A stretch of DNA of 64,000 bases, from NCBI GenBank assembly GCA_938083195.1, contig CALKCK010000004.1:124001-188000 (forward strand), read 5' to 3'. Position numbers and translations under genes: made by a program. Positions 26,652 through 35,310 of this stretch are shown here, piece by piece. Position 1 is the first letter of the stretch. Every line of letters begins with the position of its first letter. This DNA comes from an uncultured Pirellulaceae bacterium. GTDB lineage: Bacteria > Planctomycetota > Planctomycetia > Pirellulales > Pirellulaceae. The notes beneath the pieces are model-generated. The model saw only the letters and a list, made by a program, of their open reading frames with translations. It had not been told where the DNA came from and ran no database searches.

Positions 26652-27698
26652 TCATTGGGTGAAGATTTCTGAGGACAGATTGGCTAATTCTTTAGCAGTT
26701 GAGAATTTTTTGCAGTTTCCAGCCGCTGTAGAGGCCTGAAGTTTTCGAAAAACCTCAGTTTCCAAAGGTCTTTCTGCGATTTCACGAATGAAAACGCCTT
26801 TGACCCGGTCTCCGAAATGCCGGCACATTTTCAGGTAAATTTTGGGGTCTTTTTCTCCAGAGTCACCGACCAGAATAAAATCTCGTTCAGGCATGTATTC
26901 CATCAGCCGTTTGATTTCGGTGGCTTTCCCTTTGCGTCTCAAAATGATTCGTTTCAAAAGTTGATCGCGCAAACGAAAATTCCGGAGGTGCATTGTTCCA
27001 TTGGGAAAGTCGTGAATCGAGTGCATCTGCTGCAGCGACTGGAACAACTGCCAGGGGCTTGAGGAAACGTAATGAAACCCAGCGCCATTGGCTTCCCATT
27101 GGCGGTAAACGTCCGACATTCCGTCGACGCTTCGAAATTCTCGAAGAAAAGTGTTGGCCAAGAGTTCGCGTCGATCGGTTACCATCGAGTCCTTGATCGT
27201 GTCATCAATGTCAGAAACGACGCTGATGCCACGGGTGGGGTATAGTTTGGCGATACATTCAACGGGTTGATTGGTTTGGGTTTCTGTGGAGACGAGCAGT
27301 TTAATTTGTGCCGTGCCGCCAACGACTGTGGACACAGAATCAATTTGGTCTCGATCGATCACAAACGAATCATCAAAATGCCCGTTTCGACGGGTTTTCT
27401 TTTTGAGGCGATATTCATTTCCATTGAATGTGACAACGATCGACTGACGGTGGTCACCCTCTGCCATGAACGGTTTTATTCGCTCCTGAAACATCTTGCC
27501 CTGCATTTGATCGGGAGTGGCCTGCATGACTCCGCCGAGCATGCGGATCATCATTCGTTGCCGCATGCTGAATACAGCAGGACTCTGGGAGATTACTCCT
27601 GAAACATGAATTCGCCAAAAGGCACCGCTCGGATAGCCAAACGCTGGGTAAGCCATTAGCGCTGTTGTCGAGTCTTTGGAGCCACGAATCTTGATCAT
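26652..27698 (-). CDS. App1-type (DUF2183) phosphatase-domain protein
   Basis: The C-terminal half matches the catalytic domain of App1, a Mg-dependent phosphatidate phosphatase known from yeast and present in many bacteria as DUF2183. The HAD-like nucleophile motif is DIDDT (about residue 164), followed by the HYVSSSPWQ motif and the LVGDSGEKDPKIY motif with the metal-binding aspartates. The N-terminal 150 residues form a less conserved domain, probably beta-rich. No signal peptide is apparent. It is a single gene; lipid phosphate as substrate is inferred from the family. Confidence 0.88.
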   Translation of the reverse strand: MIKIRGSKDSTTALMAYPAFGYPSGAFWRIHVSGVISQSPAVFSMRQRMMIRMLGGVMQATPDQMQGKMFQERIKPFMAEGDHRQSIVVTFNGNEYRLKKKTRRNGHFDDSFVIDRDQIDSVSTVVGGTAQIKLLVSTETQTNQPVECIAKLYPTRGISVVSDIDDTIKDSMVTDRRELLANTFLREFRSVDGMSDVYRQWEANGAGFHYVSSSPWQLFQSLQQMHSIHDFPNGTMHLRNFRLRDQLLKRIILRRKGKATEIKRLMEYMPERDFILVGDSGEKDPKIYLKMCRHFGDRVKGVFIREIAERPLETEVFRKLQASTAAGNCKKFSTAKELANLSSEIFTQ

Positions 27699-27940
27699 TG
27701 CCGAATGCAGTCGCCAAACTAGGTGAGAATAGGAATTCGATGTCGTTGTTATGATTAGATAACGATTTTTATTCGTTGCAAGTCCATCTTATTTGGAAGG
27801 AACTGAAAAAAATTGTAAATGAAGGCTATTCGTGCAGTGATTTACACCGCAAATGCTTGCTTAATGGGCTGATTCTCCACGACACACTATTGGGGGAGGG
27901 ATGTCGGATTTGTTTGTGGTGCTCAATTGAATTTAATGCA

Positions 27941-27970
27941 AAAAAAAAGGCGACCCATCGGGTCGCCTTT
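27941..27970 (-). terminator. Intrinsic terminator of the DUF1598 gene
   Basis: An 11-bp perfect stem AAAGGCGACCC/GGGTCGCCTTT with a 3-base loop is followed on the minus strand by a T run (five bases beyond the stem). It lies 35 bases after the stop codon. The rest of the 307-bp stretch 27699-28005 holds nothing else I can support; the 77-aa plus-strand ORF there runs through this hairpin. Confidence 0.93.
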
Positions 27971-28005
27971 GTAATTCTTCATTTAAGGTCTAAAACACTC
28001 GCGTG

Positions 28006-29451
28006 TTAGTCCCACCACCACTGACCGTCGGCCAGAATTGAAAGATCAATTTGGTTTTTAACTTTCTCAATCGAGCCATCTTCATCGGCTTGGATTCGGT
28101 TTGAGTTAAGTGCAATGCGGGGTTGGATGTTGATTCCACCAGCGATTGGGGACATGAAGTAGTTCCCTTTCCAAACAGCGTTGGCAACGGGTGCAACCAT
28201 TGAGGGTGAACTCAGGATCTCCACGGGTAGTTTCGACTCATCGCCAAAGACTCCGAGGTTCCAGTTTGCCTGGCCATAAAGATCCATTTTCTGGATGAAA
28301 GCTGCGACGACTGAAAGGTCAATCACGTTTCGAAGTTCGCCCCAAAGAGCGTCTCTCTTTTCCATTTGTGAGTAGTTGCGAGTGAAAGAATTGCAGAAGG
28401 CCATGCTGGCTCGATTCACGCCTCCGGTTCGCTTACGCTCTCCGCCAGCGGCAACGCTTTCGTCTTCACCCACAAGCTTAACGCGGTTGCCAACTAGCTC
28501 CATCGCGGTTCGGTCGGCATTGACTGCGACACAGTCGTATTCAGGCTGGAAAAACCAACGCTGAAGTGAACTCTTGGCGACTGATGTAGGCGTTGCTTTT
28601 TCGATAAAGCTAGTGATTTTTACCCCTGCTGGTGGAGCTTTCAGGCCGATGCCCATGAGCTTCATTTGGTAATCTGCTTCCACCATGACGCGGGCGAAAT
28701 TCGTTTTGGTTGAAACGCCGTTGACTGTGATTTGCTGCATGCCAAGCGATTCTTTGTAGGCATTAACGACTTGGTTTTCCATGCCGCGACGGAAGTTTCC
28801 ACTTTTCGCGATCCGAGTGTAGGTGTCGCGGAATTTGGCAAGACCTTCCTGAGTTGGATCGATTGAGCATGAGATGATCGGCGTTTGATTGCCGTTGGCG
28901 TCGAAGCAGCGAAGTGCAACGATCAGATCCTGAAGTTGGAGTGTTGCCAGTCCTGACTTCATTCCAACAACGCGGTTGTCAGCGTTAATGAAATAACCTT
29001 CAGCTGGTCCAGCGATCACAATGTCTTTTGATTCTGGATAGAAGAACACGTGGCTGATTTTTGTCATGCCCGCGAGGTACTTCATGTCGGGAGGAACTGG
29101 TTGGCCTGAATTAACAATTTTTTCAACTTCCTTCTCAAGGCGAGTCAGAGAGATCTTTCTCAGCTTCGAAGACTTTTGAAGGTCCTTGTTAATAGATGCC
29201 TTGGCTGCTTCGTAGCGAGCACGGCTCAGCAATGCTGCATCGCCTTTGGTCATCCGGTTCATCAGGACACCGTTGGCATCGATTTCGATACCGCCAGTTC
29301 CGGGGCCATTGCCGCCTTGGTTGCCGCCTCCGTTGCCGCCTCCGTTACCGCCGCCATTGGCACCCTGAGCCATCACGGATGATTGGAAGGCCAGCACCAT
29401 ACTGAATGCGGCGAATAGAATTGCAAAATTTCTCACGTAACGACCAAGCAT
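28006..29451 (-). CDS. DUF1598 domain protein, secreted
   Basis: This exported protein belongs to DUF1598, a family restricted in practice to planctomycetes, with unknown function. A signal peptide covers about residues 1-30 (ending SSVMAQ). It is followed by a Gly/Asn low-complexity stretch built of NGGG units, then the conserved domain with the landmarks KISLTRLEKEV, KISHVFFYPESKDIVIAGPAEGY and DCVAVNADRTAMELVG. I start at the ATG at 29451 because a GGAG lies six bases upstream; the TTG in the ORF track lies in that Shine-Dalgarno site. It is a monocistronic unit with its own terminator. Confidence 0.9.
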   Translation of the reverse strand: MLGRYVRNFAILFAAFSMVLAFQSSVMAQGANGGGNGGGNGGGNQGGNGPGTGGIEIDANGVLMNRMTKGDAALLSRARYEAAKASINKDLQKSSKLRKISLTRLEKEVEKIVNSGQPVPPDMKYLAGMTKISHVFFYPESKDIVIAGPAEGYFINADNRVVGMKSGLATLQLQDLIVALRCFDANGNQTPIISCSIDPTQEGLAKFRDTYTRIAKSGNFRRGMENQVVNAYKESLGMQQITVNGVSTKTNFARVMVEADYQMKLMGIGLKAPPAGVKITSFIEKATPTSVAKSSLQRWFFQPEYDCVAVNADRTAMELVGNRVKLVGEDESVAAGGERKRTGGVNRASMAFCNSFTRNYSQMEKRDALWGELRNVIDLSVVAAFIQKMDLYGQANWNLGVFGDESKLPVEILSSPSMVAPVANAVWKGNYFMSPIAGGINIQPRIALNSNRIQADEDGSIEKVKNQIDLSILADGQWWWD

Positions 29452-29752
29452 TTGGTTCTCCAATCAGTTGCCTGATTTTATCTGTGGAATCTAGCCGGAT
29501 TAAGTTTACTAGATTGCCTAAAGCCTAATTTTTGTTCAGTCTAATATTAGTTGCGTAATGGGGAATTAGCAAGAAAAACGAACCTTTTGGTAAGGCTTCG
29601 TGCTCAAATCCAGTCAAGACGCAGGAAATAACGGTTTTTCCGAATGGTAGCTGCCGTGTGGACCGCTTTTCGCAACCCATTGGACAGTAGGAGCTCGCTT
29701 TTGGCCTTACCAAACTCAAGTTCCATCGCAACAACGCTTTCTTTCCTTCTGT
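29452..29752. other. Intergenic region upstream of the DUF1598 gene
   Basis: These 301 bases separate two minus-strand genes and should carry the DUF1598 promoter. I see a 10-bp palindrome CTAATATTAG near 29540 but no clear -35/-10 pair, and no RNA gene. The short ORFs here lack ribosome sites or family features. Confidence 0.4.
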
Positions 29753-30787
29753 CTAGTTCGACAACTCCACGCCCATTTCTTTCATAAGCATCTTCATGTC
29801 CTCCCAAACGTGTCGTTTGGCAGAAGGCGTTCGAAGCAAATAAGCCGGATGATAGGTCACCAAGACGCGACTTCCCCGATAGGAATGGAACTGTTTTCTT
29901 AGCTTTCCCAAGGATTGCGTTGTTTTTAGGAGTGTTCGTGCGGCTACCGATCCAAGGCAACAGATGAATTCCGGTTGGATGATCTCTAGTTGGCGCTCGG
30001 CATAACCCCAACAATTAGAAAGTTCGTCCTGGGAAGGATTCCGATTTCCCGGAGGTCGACACTTGATTGTGTTCAAAATGAAAATATTTTCTCGTTGCAA
30101 TTTGCAGGCTGTGAGGATTTTGTCGAGTAGCTTCCCAGCTTCGCCAACGAACGGTTCCCCAATTCGATCCTCGTCAGCTCCGGGAGCTTCGCCGACGAAG
30201 ACGAGCCGAGCCGTTGGCGAGCCGACGCCAAAGACAGTTTGGGTACGCAATTTAGCCAAATCATCACATTTGGTGCATTGCGAGATTTCACTTCGAAGAA
30301 CCTCCAGAGCTGCCTGGCGCTGGTTTGTTGGCAAGCTTGGAGACTCGCTAAAATTAGCGGAGACAAGGGAAGTTGGAGTCGCCGGTGGATTCGTGCTGGT
30401 TGCCCTGTTGTATTCCGGTCGGGGCGGCTCGTTGACTTGGGCGGTGGACTGGGGGGCGGGGTGGCTCGAATTATCTTGGTTTGCCGAATCAGCGGGAGTG
30501 GTCTTGGTGTTTAATTCATTGTTTGACTGGGGAGGGGCGGAATGAAGATCGCCGTCCACTTGTTGCAAATTGAGAGTCGATTCACCATTGCTTTTGGGTA
30601 AATGCGTTAAACCTGCGGCCTGAAGGCTTAAGAGGTGTTGTCCCAACAGTTTCACCAATTGGGTCTCATTGAGGGACGAACCGGCGGTTTGACCCTGATT
30701 ATTAGAAAGATTTCCAACTTCTGGCATTGATTGACCGTCTGATTCTGCTTTAACAATTGACAAACAGCCATTATTGGAAAGAATCAC
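29753..30787 (-). CDS. Type-4 (Fe-S) uracil-DNA glycosylase
   Basis: This enzyme removes uracil from DNA to start base-excision repair. The catalytic domain (about 160-344) has the family motif [11 protein letters not shown], the iron-sulfur cysteines in CTKCDDL, the [13 protein letters not shown] segment and FICCLG, and the terminal TYHPAYLLR motif. The N-terminal 160 residues are an extension rich in Ser, Asn, Pro and Gln; inside it, [14 protein letters not shown] looks conserved in planctomycete homologues, so at least part is really translated. The start (GTG at 30787, or ATG at 30727) is uncertain because neither has a ribosome site. Confidence 0.9.
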   Translation of the reverse strand: MILSNNGCLSIVKAESDGQSMPEVGNLSNNQGQTAGSSLNETQLVKLLGQHLLSLQAAGLTHLPKSNGESTLNLQQVDGDLHSAPPQSNNELNTKTTPADSANQDNSSHPAPQSTAQVNEPPRPEYNRATSTNPPATPTSLVSANFSESPSLPTNQRQAALEVLRSEISQCTKCDDLAKLRTQTVFGVGSPTARLVFVGEAPGADEDRIGEPFVGEAGKLLDKILTACKLQRENIFILNTIKCRPPGNRNPSQDELSNCWGYAERQLEIIQPEFICCLGSVAARTLLKTTQSLGKLRKQFHSYRGSRVLVTYHPAYLLRTPSAKRHVWEDMKMLMKEMGVELSN

Positions 30788-30993
30788 AGGTCAGATGAAA
30801 AGTGGCCTCCGGAGATTGAGGCTTGTTTTTGTGATTTGTCGACAAATTAAAGCGATTCCACCTGATTTCGTGGTCGCAACTCAAAGTTTGCATTTCTTGA
30901 GTCTTCTTCCTTAAGGCAAACCCGGACTAATCTTCACTGTTCATTATTTTTCCCCTGTACAGGCGGTTTCGCCTGAGCAACCCTGAGCAATCC

Positions 30994-32355
30994 ATGGCAC
31001 TTCCTCAAGTTTCGATTATTGGCCGTCCAAATGTGGGCAAGTCCAGCATCTTCAATTGGCTGGCGGGCCGCCGCTTGGCCATTGTGGACGACATGGCGGG
31101 AGTAACCCGCGATCGCATGACATTCATGCTTGAAGAGGACGGGCGTTATTTCGAAATCGTCGACACGGGGGGAATTGGTGTCAATGATGTCGACCATCTC
31201 GATGCAGAGATTGAGACACAGATAGAGATTGGAATTCAAGGGGCCGATCTTTTGATGTTCGTCGTTGATGTTCGCGATGGAAAAGTCGCATTGGACGAAA
31301 AAGTAACCCGTCGACTTCGCGGCTTAGACAAGCCTGTATTGATCGTTGCGAATAAATGCGATGGCGATAACTGGGAGTTAGAAGCTAATGATTTCTTCTC
31401 GCTCGGATTTGGAAAGCCAGTCTGCTGTAGCGCTAAAAATAACCGACACAAGGGAGATGTCGTTGCTGCCATTATGAAACTGCTTCCGACGCAGGAGGAA
31501 GTTGACCAACGAGAAACCCGTCGCCCCGAAATGAAATTTGCACTGGTGGGACGTCGCAACGTTGGGAAAAGTACGTTTGTCAACAGCTTGGTTCAATCTG
31601 AGCGAATGATTGTCAGCGAAGTTGCGGGGACCACGCGAGATAGTGTCGACGTTCGATTTGAATTGGACGGGAAGACGATGGTCGCAATCGACACGCCTGG
31701 ATTAAGACGCGGAAAAAGTGTGCGGACTGATATTGATTGGTACGGGACCCACCGAGCACACCGGACGATTCGTCATGCCGACGTAATTCTGATGATGTTT
31801 GACTGCAGCCAACGTATCAGCAAAGTAGATCGTCAGCTCTGCAGCTACATTGAGGCGGCGTACAAGCCCGTGGTTTTTGTCGTCAACAAATGGGACCTGA
31901 TGGCGGACCACATGGCGACGGAGCGTTGGGCGGATTACATCCACGACAATTTTTCGACGCTTTGGAACGCCCCGATTGCATTTGTTACTGGCAAAACAGG
32001 ACAGAACTGTAAGCGTTTGCTGAATCACGCCCAGATGCTCTATAAGCAATCGCGTGCACGAGTCGGAACGCCAAAACTCAACCGGATTGTCAAAGAAGCC
32101 CTCGTAAAGCATCCTCCACCGATGGCCTCTAATAAAAAACGGCCAAAGATTTATTATGCCGCACAAATTGGAATAGAACCCCCAACGATTATGTTGAAAT
32201 GTAACAATCCCGATGCATTCTCAAAAACGTATCGCAGGTACTTATTAGGGGTTCTCAGAGATTCTCTCGAATTCGGTGAAGTTCCAATTCGAATGGTTCT
32301 CGAAAAAAGATCGTCCTCTGATCCGCATGAGTCAATTGAAGAATCAGTTCGGTAG
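30994..32355 (+). CDS. der: Ribosome biogenesis GTPase Der (EngA)
   Basis: This essential GTPase with two tandem G domains helps mature the 50S subunit. The first G domain has GRPNVGKSS, DTGG and NKCD; the second has GRRNVGKST, DTPGLRRG and NKWD. The KH-like C-terminal domain ends near the normal position. Length 453 fits the family. It is followed by purE and mtnA on the same strand with gaps of about 130 and 87 bases. Confidence 0.97.
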   Translation: MALPQVSIIGRPNVGKSSIFNWLAGRRLAIVDDMAGVTRDRMTFMLEEDGRYFEIVDTGGIGVNDVDHLDAEIETQIEIGIQGADLLMFVVDVRDGKVALDEKVTRRLRGLDKPVLIVANKCDGDNWELEANDFFSLGFGKPVCCSAKNNRHKGDVVAAIMKLLPTQEEVDQRETRRPEMKFALVGRRNVGKSTFVNSLVQSERMIVSEVAGTTRDSVDVRFELDGKTMVAIDTPGLRRGKSVRTDIDWYGTHRAHRTIRHADVILMMFDCSQRISKVDRQLCSYIEAAYKPVVFVVNKWDLMADHMATERWADYIHDNFSTLWNAPIAFVTGKTGQNCKRLLNHAQMLYKQSRARVGTPKLNRIVKEALVKHPPPMASNKKRPKIYYAAQIGIEPPTIMLKCNNPDAFSKTYRRYLLGVLRDSLEFGEVPIRMVLEKRSSSDPHESIEESVR

Positions 32356-32486
32356 TCTCAGTTTTTTGGGGTGATTTCTGTTCCCTCGTTATTTGATCTT
32401 CGGGCGGACTTAACATCTCGCCGGAACTCGATAAACTGTTGTTTTTGAAAACGGCTTTATTTCAACAATTACAGGCGAGAGATAAA

Positions 32487-33002
32487 ATGGGAACTCCAAG
32501 AGTTGGTATTTTGATGGGCAGCGACAGCGACTGGCCAAAAATTAAAAAGGTTGCCGTTGCACTGGAAGAATTCGGTATCGAATTTGAAGTCAATGTAATG
32601 AGTGCCCATCGCACACCCCACGCGGTTGCTGACTATGCAACGAGCGCTGAAGAGCGGGGCATTGGCGTCATTATTGCCGCGGCTGGCGGTGCAGCCCACC
32701 TAGCTGGCGTTGTGGCGGCACACACTGTTTTGCCTGTGATTGGAATTCCTGTTCCCACGGCAGACCTTGGTGGCATGGATTCACTCCTGGCAACCGTTCA
32801 AATGCCGGGAGACGTTCCAGTGGCTTCGATGGCGGTAGGTATGGGTGGACCTCGAAATGCTGGCTTGTTTGCAGTGCAAATTCTTTCAACCGGCGACGCT
32901 GAATTGCGAGCTGCATTCCACAAGTTCAAAAAGGAACTCGTGGGTAAGATTGAAACTAAGAACGCCAATTTCAAAGCTTCTTTGTCTGAGCCTAACGGTT
33001 GA
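32487..33002 (+). CDS. purE: N5-carboxyaminoimidazole ribonucleotide mutase PurE
   Basis: This enzyme converts N5-CAIR to CAIR in purine synthesis. The motifs GSDSDWP, MSAHRTP and AAAGGAAHLAG are diagnostic. I start at the ATG at 32487, which follows a GAGAGA site and gives the standard 171-residue length; the ORF-track start 16 codons earlier is not supported. The partner purK is not in the window. The stop lies in the first unit of a 12-bp tandem repeat that supplies two further in-frame TGA codons. Confidence 0.96.
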   Translation: MGTPRVGILMGSDSDWPKIKKVAVALEEFGIEFEVNVMSAHRTPHAVADYATSAEERGIGVIIAAAGGAAHLAGVVAAHTVLPVIGIPVPTADLGGMDSLLATVQMPGDVPVASMAVGMGGPRNAGLFAVQILSTGDAELRAAFHKFKKELVGKIETKNANFKASLSEPNG

Positions 33003-33032
33003 ATCTCTGGTTGAATTTCTGGTTGACGGTTT
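32997..33032. repeat. 12-bp imperfect tandem repeat across the purE stop
   Basis: The units GGTTGAATCTCT, GGTTGAATTTCT and GGTTGACGGTTT follow each other. Because the unit is four codons long, each copy places a TGA in the purE frame (33000, 33012, 33024). Confidence 0.85.
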
Positions 33033-33089
33033 GCTTAATCTATTAGTTGGCAATGCCGATCACATTTGCCAATAAGGACCAATTGAAAA

Positions 33090-34157
33090 ATGACTGAGAC
33101 GACAAAAGTGGAAACGATGATCTGGCAAGGCGGCATCGCAGGGTGTCTTGACTTGATCGATCAGACGAAGCTTCCGACCGAGATGTTGCGGATCGAGTGT
33201 GAGGATGTCGAAACGGTTTGGGAAGCAATCAAAATGCTTCGTGTTCGTGGCGCACCTGCAATTGGAATCGCGGCGGCTTACGGAGTAGTCCTGGGGCTTC
33301 AGTCAGCGGAGGAAGGTGAAGATGCTTTTTTCGCGCGATTGGACGAAGTGGTTGAGTATCTTGCGACCAGTCGCCCAACAGCAGTCAATCTGTTTTGGGC
33401 GCTTGATCGGATGCGTCGCTTGGCTGAGACGAAGCGAGTTGATTTTGAGGGGGGCGAACAACTTCGTGAGTCTTTACTGATCGAGGCGAAGGCCATTCAT
33501 GATGAGGACCGGCGGATGTGCCACGCAATTGGCGGGCACGGGGCAGACTTGTTGAACGGAGTAGAGGGAGTTTTAACCCACTGCAATGCAGGGGGATTGG
33601 CGACGGCCGAATACGGGACTGCGCTTTCTGTGTTTTTTACGGCACAAGATCGAGGGCAATCATTGCATGTGTATGTTGATGAAACCCGGCCGCTGCTCCA
33701 AGGGGCTAGGTTGACCGCCTGGGAGTTGATGCAGCGGGGGATTAAGGCCACGCTGATATGTGATTCGATGGCCGCACAGGTCATGCGCGAAGGGCGGGTG
33801 CAAGCGATTGTGACGGGGGCTGACCGTATCGCTGCTAATGGAGATTCCGCTAATAAAATTGGTACGTATTCTCTAGCCGTTTTAGCGCGGGCTCACGGTA
33901 TCCCTTTTTATATTGCCGCCCCTAGTAGCACCTTTGATCTCGTGATTGAATCGGGCGATCAAATTCCCATCGAGGAACGTTGTTCGAAAGAAATTACGCA
34001 TGGGTTTGGTCGCCAAACGGCGCCCGATGGCGTCGAGGTCTACAATCCGGCGTTCGATGTAACGCCCGCGGATTATATACAGGCGATTATAACTGAGAAG
34101 GGTGTGATTGATCCGGTGAACCGAGAAACGATTGAAAGTGTGTTGGGTGTCGTTTAG
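33090..34157 (+). CDS. mtnA: S-methyl-5-thioribose-1-phosphate isomerase MtnA
   Basis: This enzyme converts methylthioribose-1-phosphate to methylthioribulose-1-phosphate in methionine salvage. It shows RVRGAPAIGIAAAYG, the catalytic cysteine in THCNAGGLA (about residue 165), VDETRPLLQGARLTAWEL and the catalytic aspartate in GADRIAANGD (about 244). Length 355 is normal. An AAGGA precedes the ATG by 11 bases. No other salvage genes (mtnB, mtnC, mtnP) are in the window. Confidence 0.96.
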   Translation: MTETTKVETMIWQGGIAGCLDLIDQTKLPTEMLRIECEDVETVWEAIKMLRVRGAPAIGIAAAYGVVLGLQSAEEGEDAFFARLDEVVEYLATSRPTAVNLFWALDRMRRLAETKRVDFEGGEQLRESLLIEAKAIHDEDRRMCHAIGGHGADLLNGVEGVLTHCNAGGLATAEYGTALSVFFTAQDRGQSLHVYVDETRPLLQGARLTAWELMQRGIKATLICDSMAAQVMREGRVQAIVTGADRIAANGDSANKIGTYSLAVLARAHGIPFYIAAPSSTFDLVIESGDQIPIEERCSKEITHGFGRQTAPDGVEVYNPAFDVTPADYIQAIITEKGVIDPVNRETIESVLGVV

Positions 34158-34178
34158 CTTGGGTGGCGTCTGAGAGGG

Positions 34179-34970
34179 TCAAGATTTTGGTTTTGTCGCC
34201 TTCGTTGCAATAAAGACGTTGATCATAGCGCTAAGTTTATCATTGTCTCCCCAGCCGTCTTCAAAAAATCCAGTCATTTCAAATCCAGCCTTGAGTTGCA
34301 GTCCAATCAGGTCTTCGAGGCTGTGCCCGAATTCGACGGGCCGGTCAGGTCCAAGTAACTTTTGTCTTGTTTCCTCGGGTAAGTCAAAATCACAATACGG
34401 TATTGGGTGTCGGACTTCGAATTTGCCACGGTCCAATTTTGCCGCATCGAAAATGTAATAAACTGGATTGATAAATCCAACGATTAATGAACCGCCAGGT
34501 TTGAGGACGCGAAATGATTCGGTCCATATCTCTTCGACGCTTGGGCAAAAGCATGTGGCACAGGGACTGATGATTAAGTTGAATTGTTCATTTTCAAAAC
34601 AGCTGAGGTCGCGCATATCACCTTGAGCGGTGGCCAATGTGAGATTTTCGCGTTCTGCAATCTCGAGATCACGTTGCAATTGGATTTCACTTAAGTCAAA
34701 AACGGTAACCTTGGCCCCCGCAGCAGCAAGAATTGGGCCTTGCTGCCCTCCTCCACCAGCAAGACAGAGGACAGATTGCCCTTTAATTGAAGCGAGCCAT
34801 TTGTCGGGAACGGGGCGGGTTGGAGTTACCCTAATCTTGAACTCTAAATTTCGAGCCAATTCAATTTGTTCAGGAGTCATGCCTCGATAATACTTGTCCC
34901 CAGCGGCAGCCATTTTGTTCCAGGCAGTTTGATTGAATTTAACAGCGTCGATGAGAGCACTCCGCTTCAT
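34179..34970 (-). CDS. Class I SAM-dependent methyltransferase
   Basis: This small-molecule-type methyltransferase has about 263 residues. The SAM-binding motif is degenerate but clear in LCLAGGGGQQGP, followed by the acidic end of the second strand in TVFDLSEIQ and by GDMRDL; the post-motif PGGSLIVGF fits the family. The stretch FNQTAWNKMAAAGDKYYRGM at the start resembles a planctomycete/cyanobacterial subgroup of unknown substrate. I prefer the ATG at 34970; the ORF-track start is a TTG 19 codons upstream without a ribosome site. It is convergent with mtnA. Confidence 0.85.
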   Translation of the reverse strand: MKRSALIDAVKFNQTAWNKMAAAGDKYYRGMTPEQIELARNLEFKIRVTPTRPVPDKWLASIKGQSVLCLAGGGGQQGPILAAAGAKVTVFDLSEIQLQRDLEIAERENLTLATAQGDMRDLSCFENEQFNLIISPCATCFCPSVEEIWTESFRVLKPGGSLIVGFINPVYYIFDAAKLDRGKFEVRHPIPYCDFDLPEETRQKLLGPDRPVEFGHSLEDLIGLQLKAGFEMTGFFEDGWGDNDKLSAMINVFIATKATKPKS

Positions 34971-35310
34971 GAGTTGATTGGCGAATTGAATGTCTGACAG
35001 ATTACTGGCAATCAAACGGCCAGCCAAAGGAGCAATTGTAATACATATCGGGTATTAGTTGCACTATTAAGGCCATCGTGGCAGTCGAGCCGATTGGCTG
35101 TTGTTGAACCGGTTAGAATACTAACAGTCGAATTAGTGAATTTGCTCAATGTTGTGAAATCGGGGCGTCACTTCCGACGGTGCTGGAAAAGTTCGTTTTA
35201 ACCCACTAACCTTAGGACATCCACGTTTTGCGGATTGAGGTAAGACTCTCGGTTAATCGCCGGATGGTTGATCGTTGGATGCGGTTTAAATAAACACATA
35301 AGGTACTGAT
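34971..35310. other. Divergent intergenic region methyltransferase / M28 peptidase
   Basis: These 340 bases must hold two divergent promoters. I see the AAGG ribosome site of the peptidase at its right end but no convincing promoter, hairpin or RNA gene. Confidence 0.4.

Noticed and set aside
27776-28009. 77-residue plus-strand ORF
   Set aside because: It reads through the strong terminator of the DUF1598 gene and lacks a ribosome site.
29525-29734. 69-residue minus-strand ORF between the glycosylase and DUF1598 genes
   Set aside because: TTG start, no ribosome site, and no family features.
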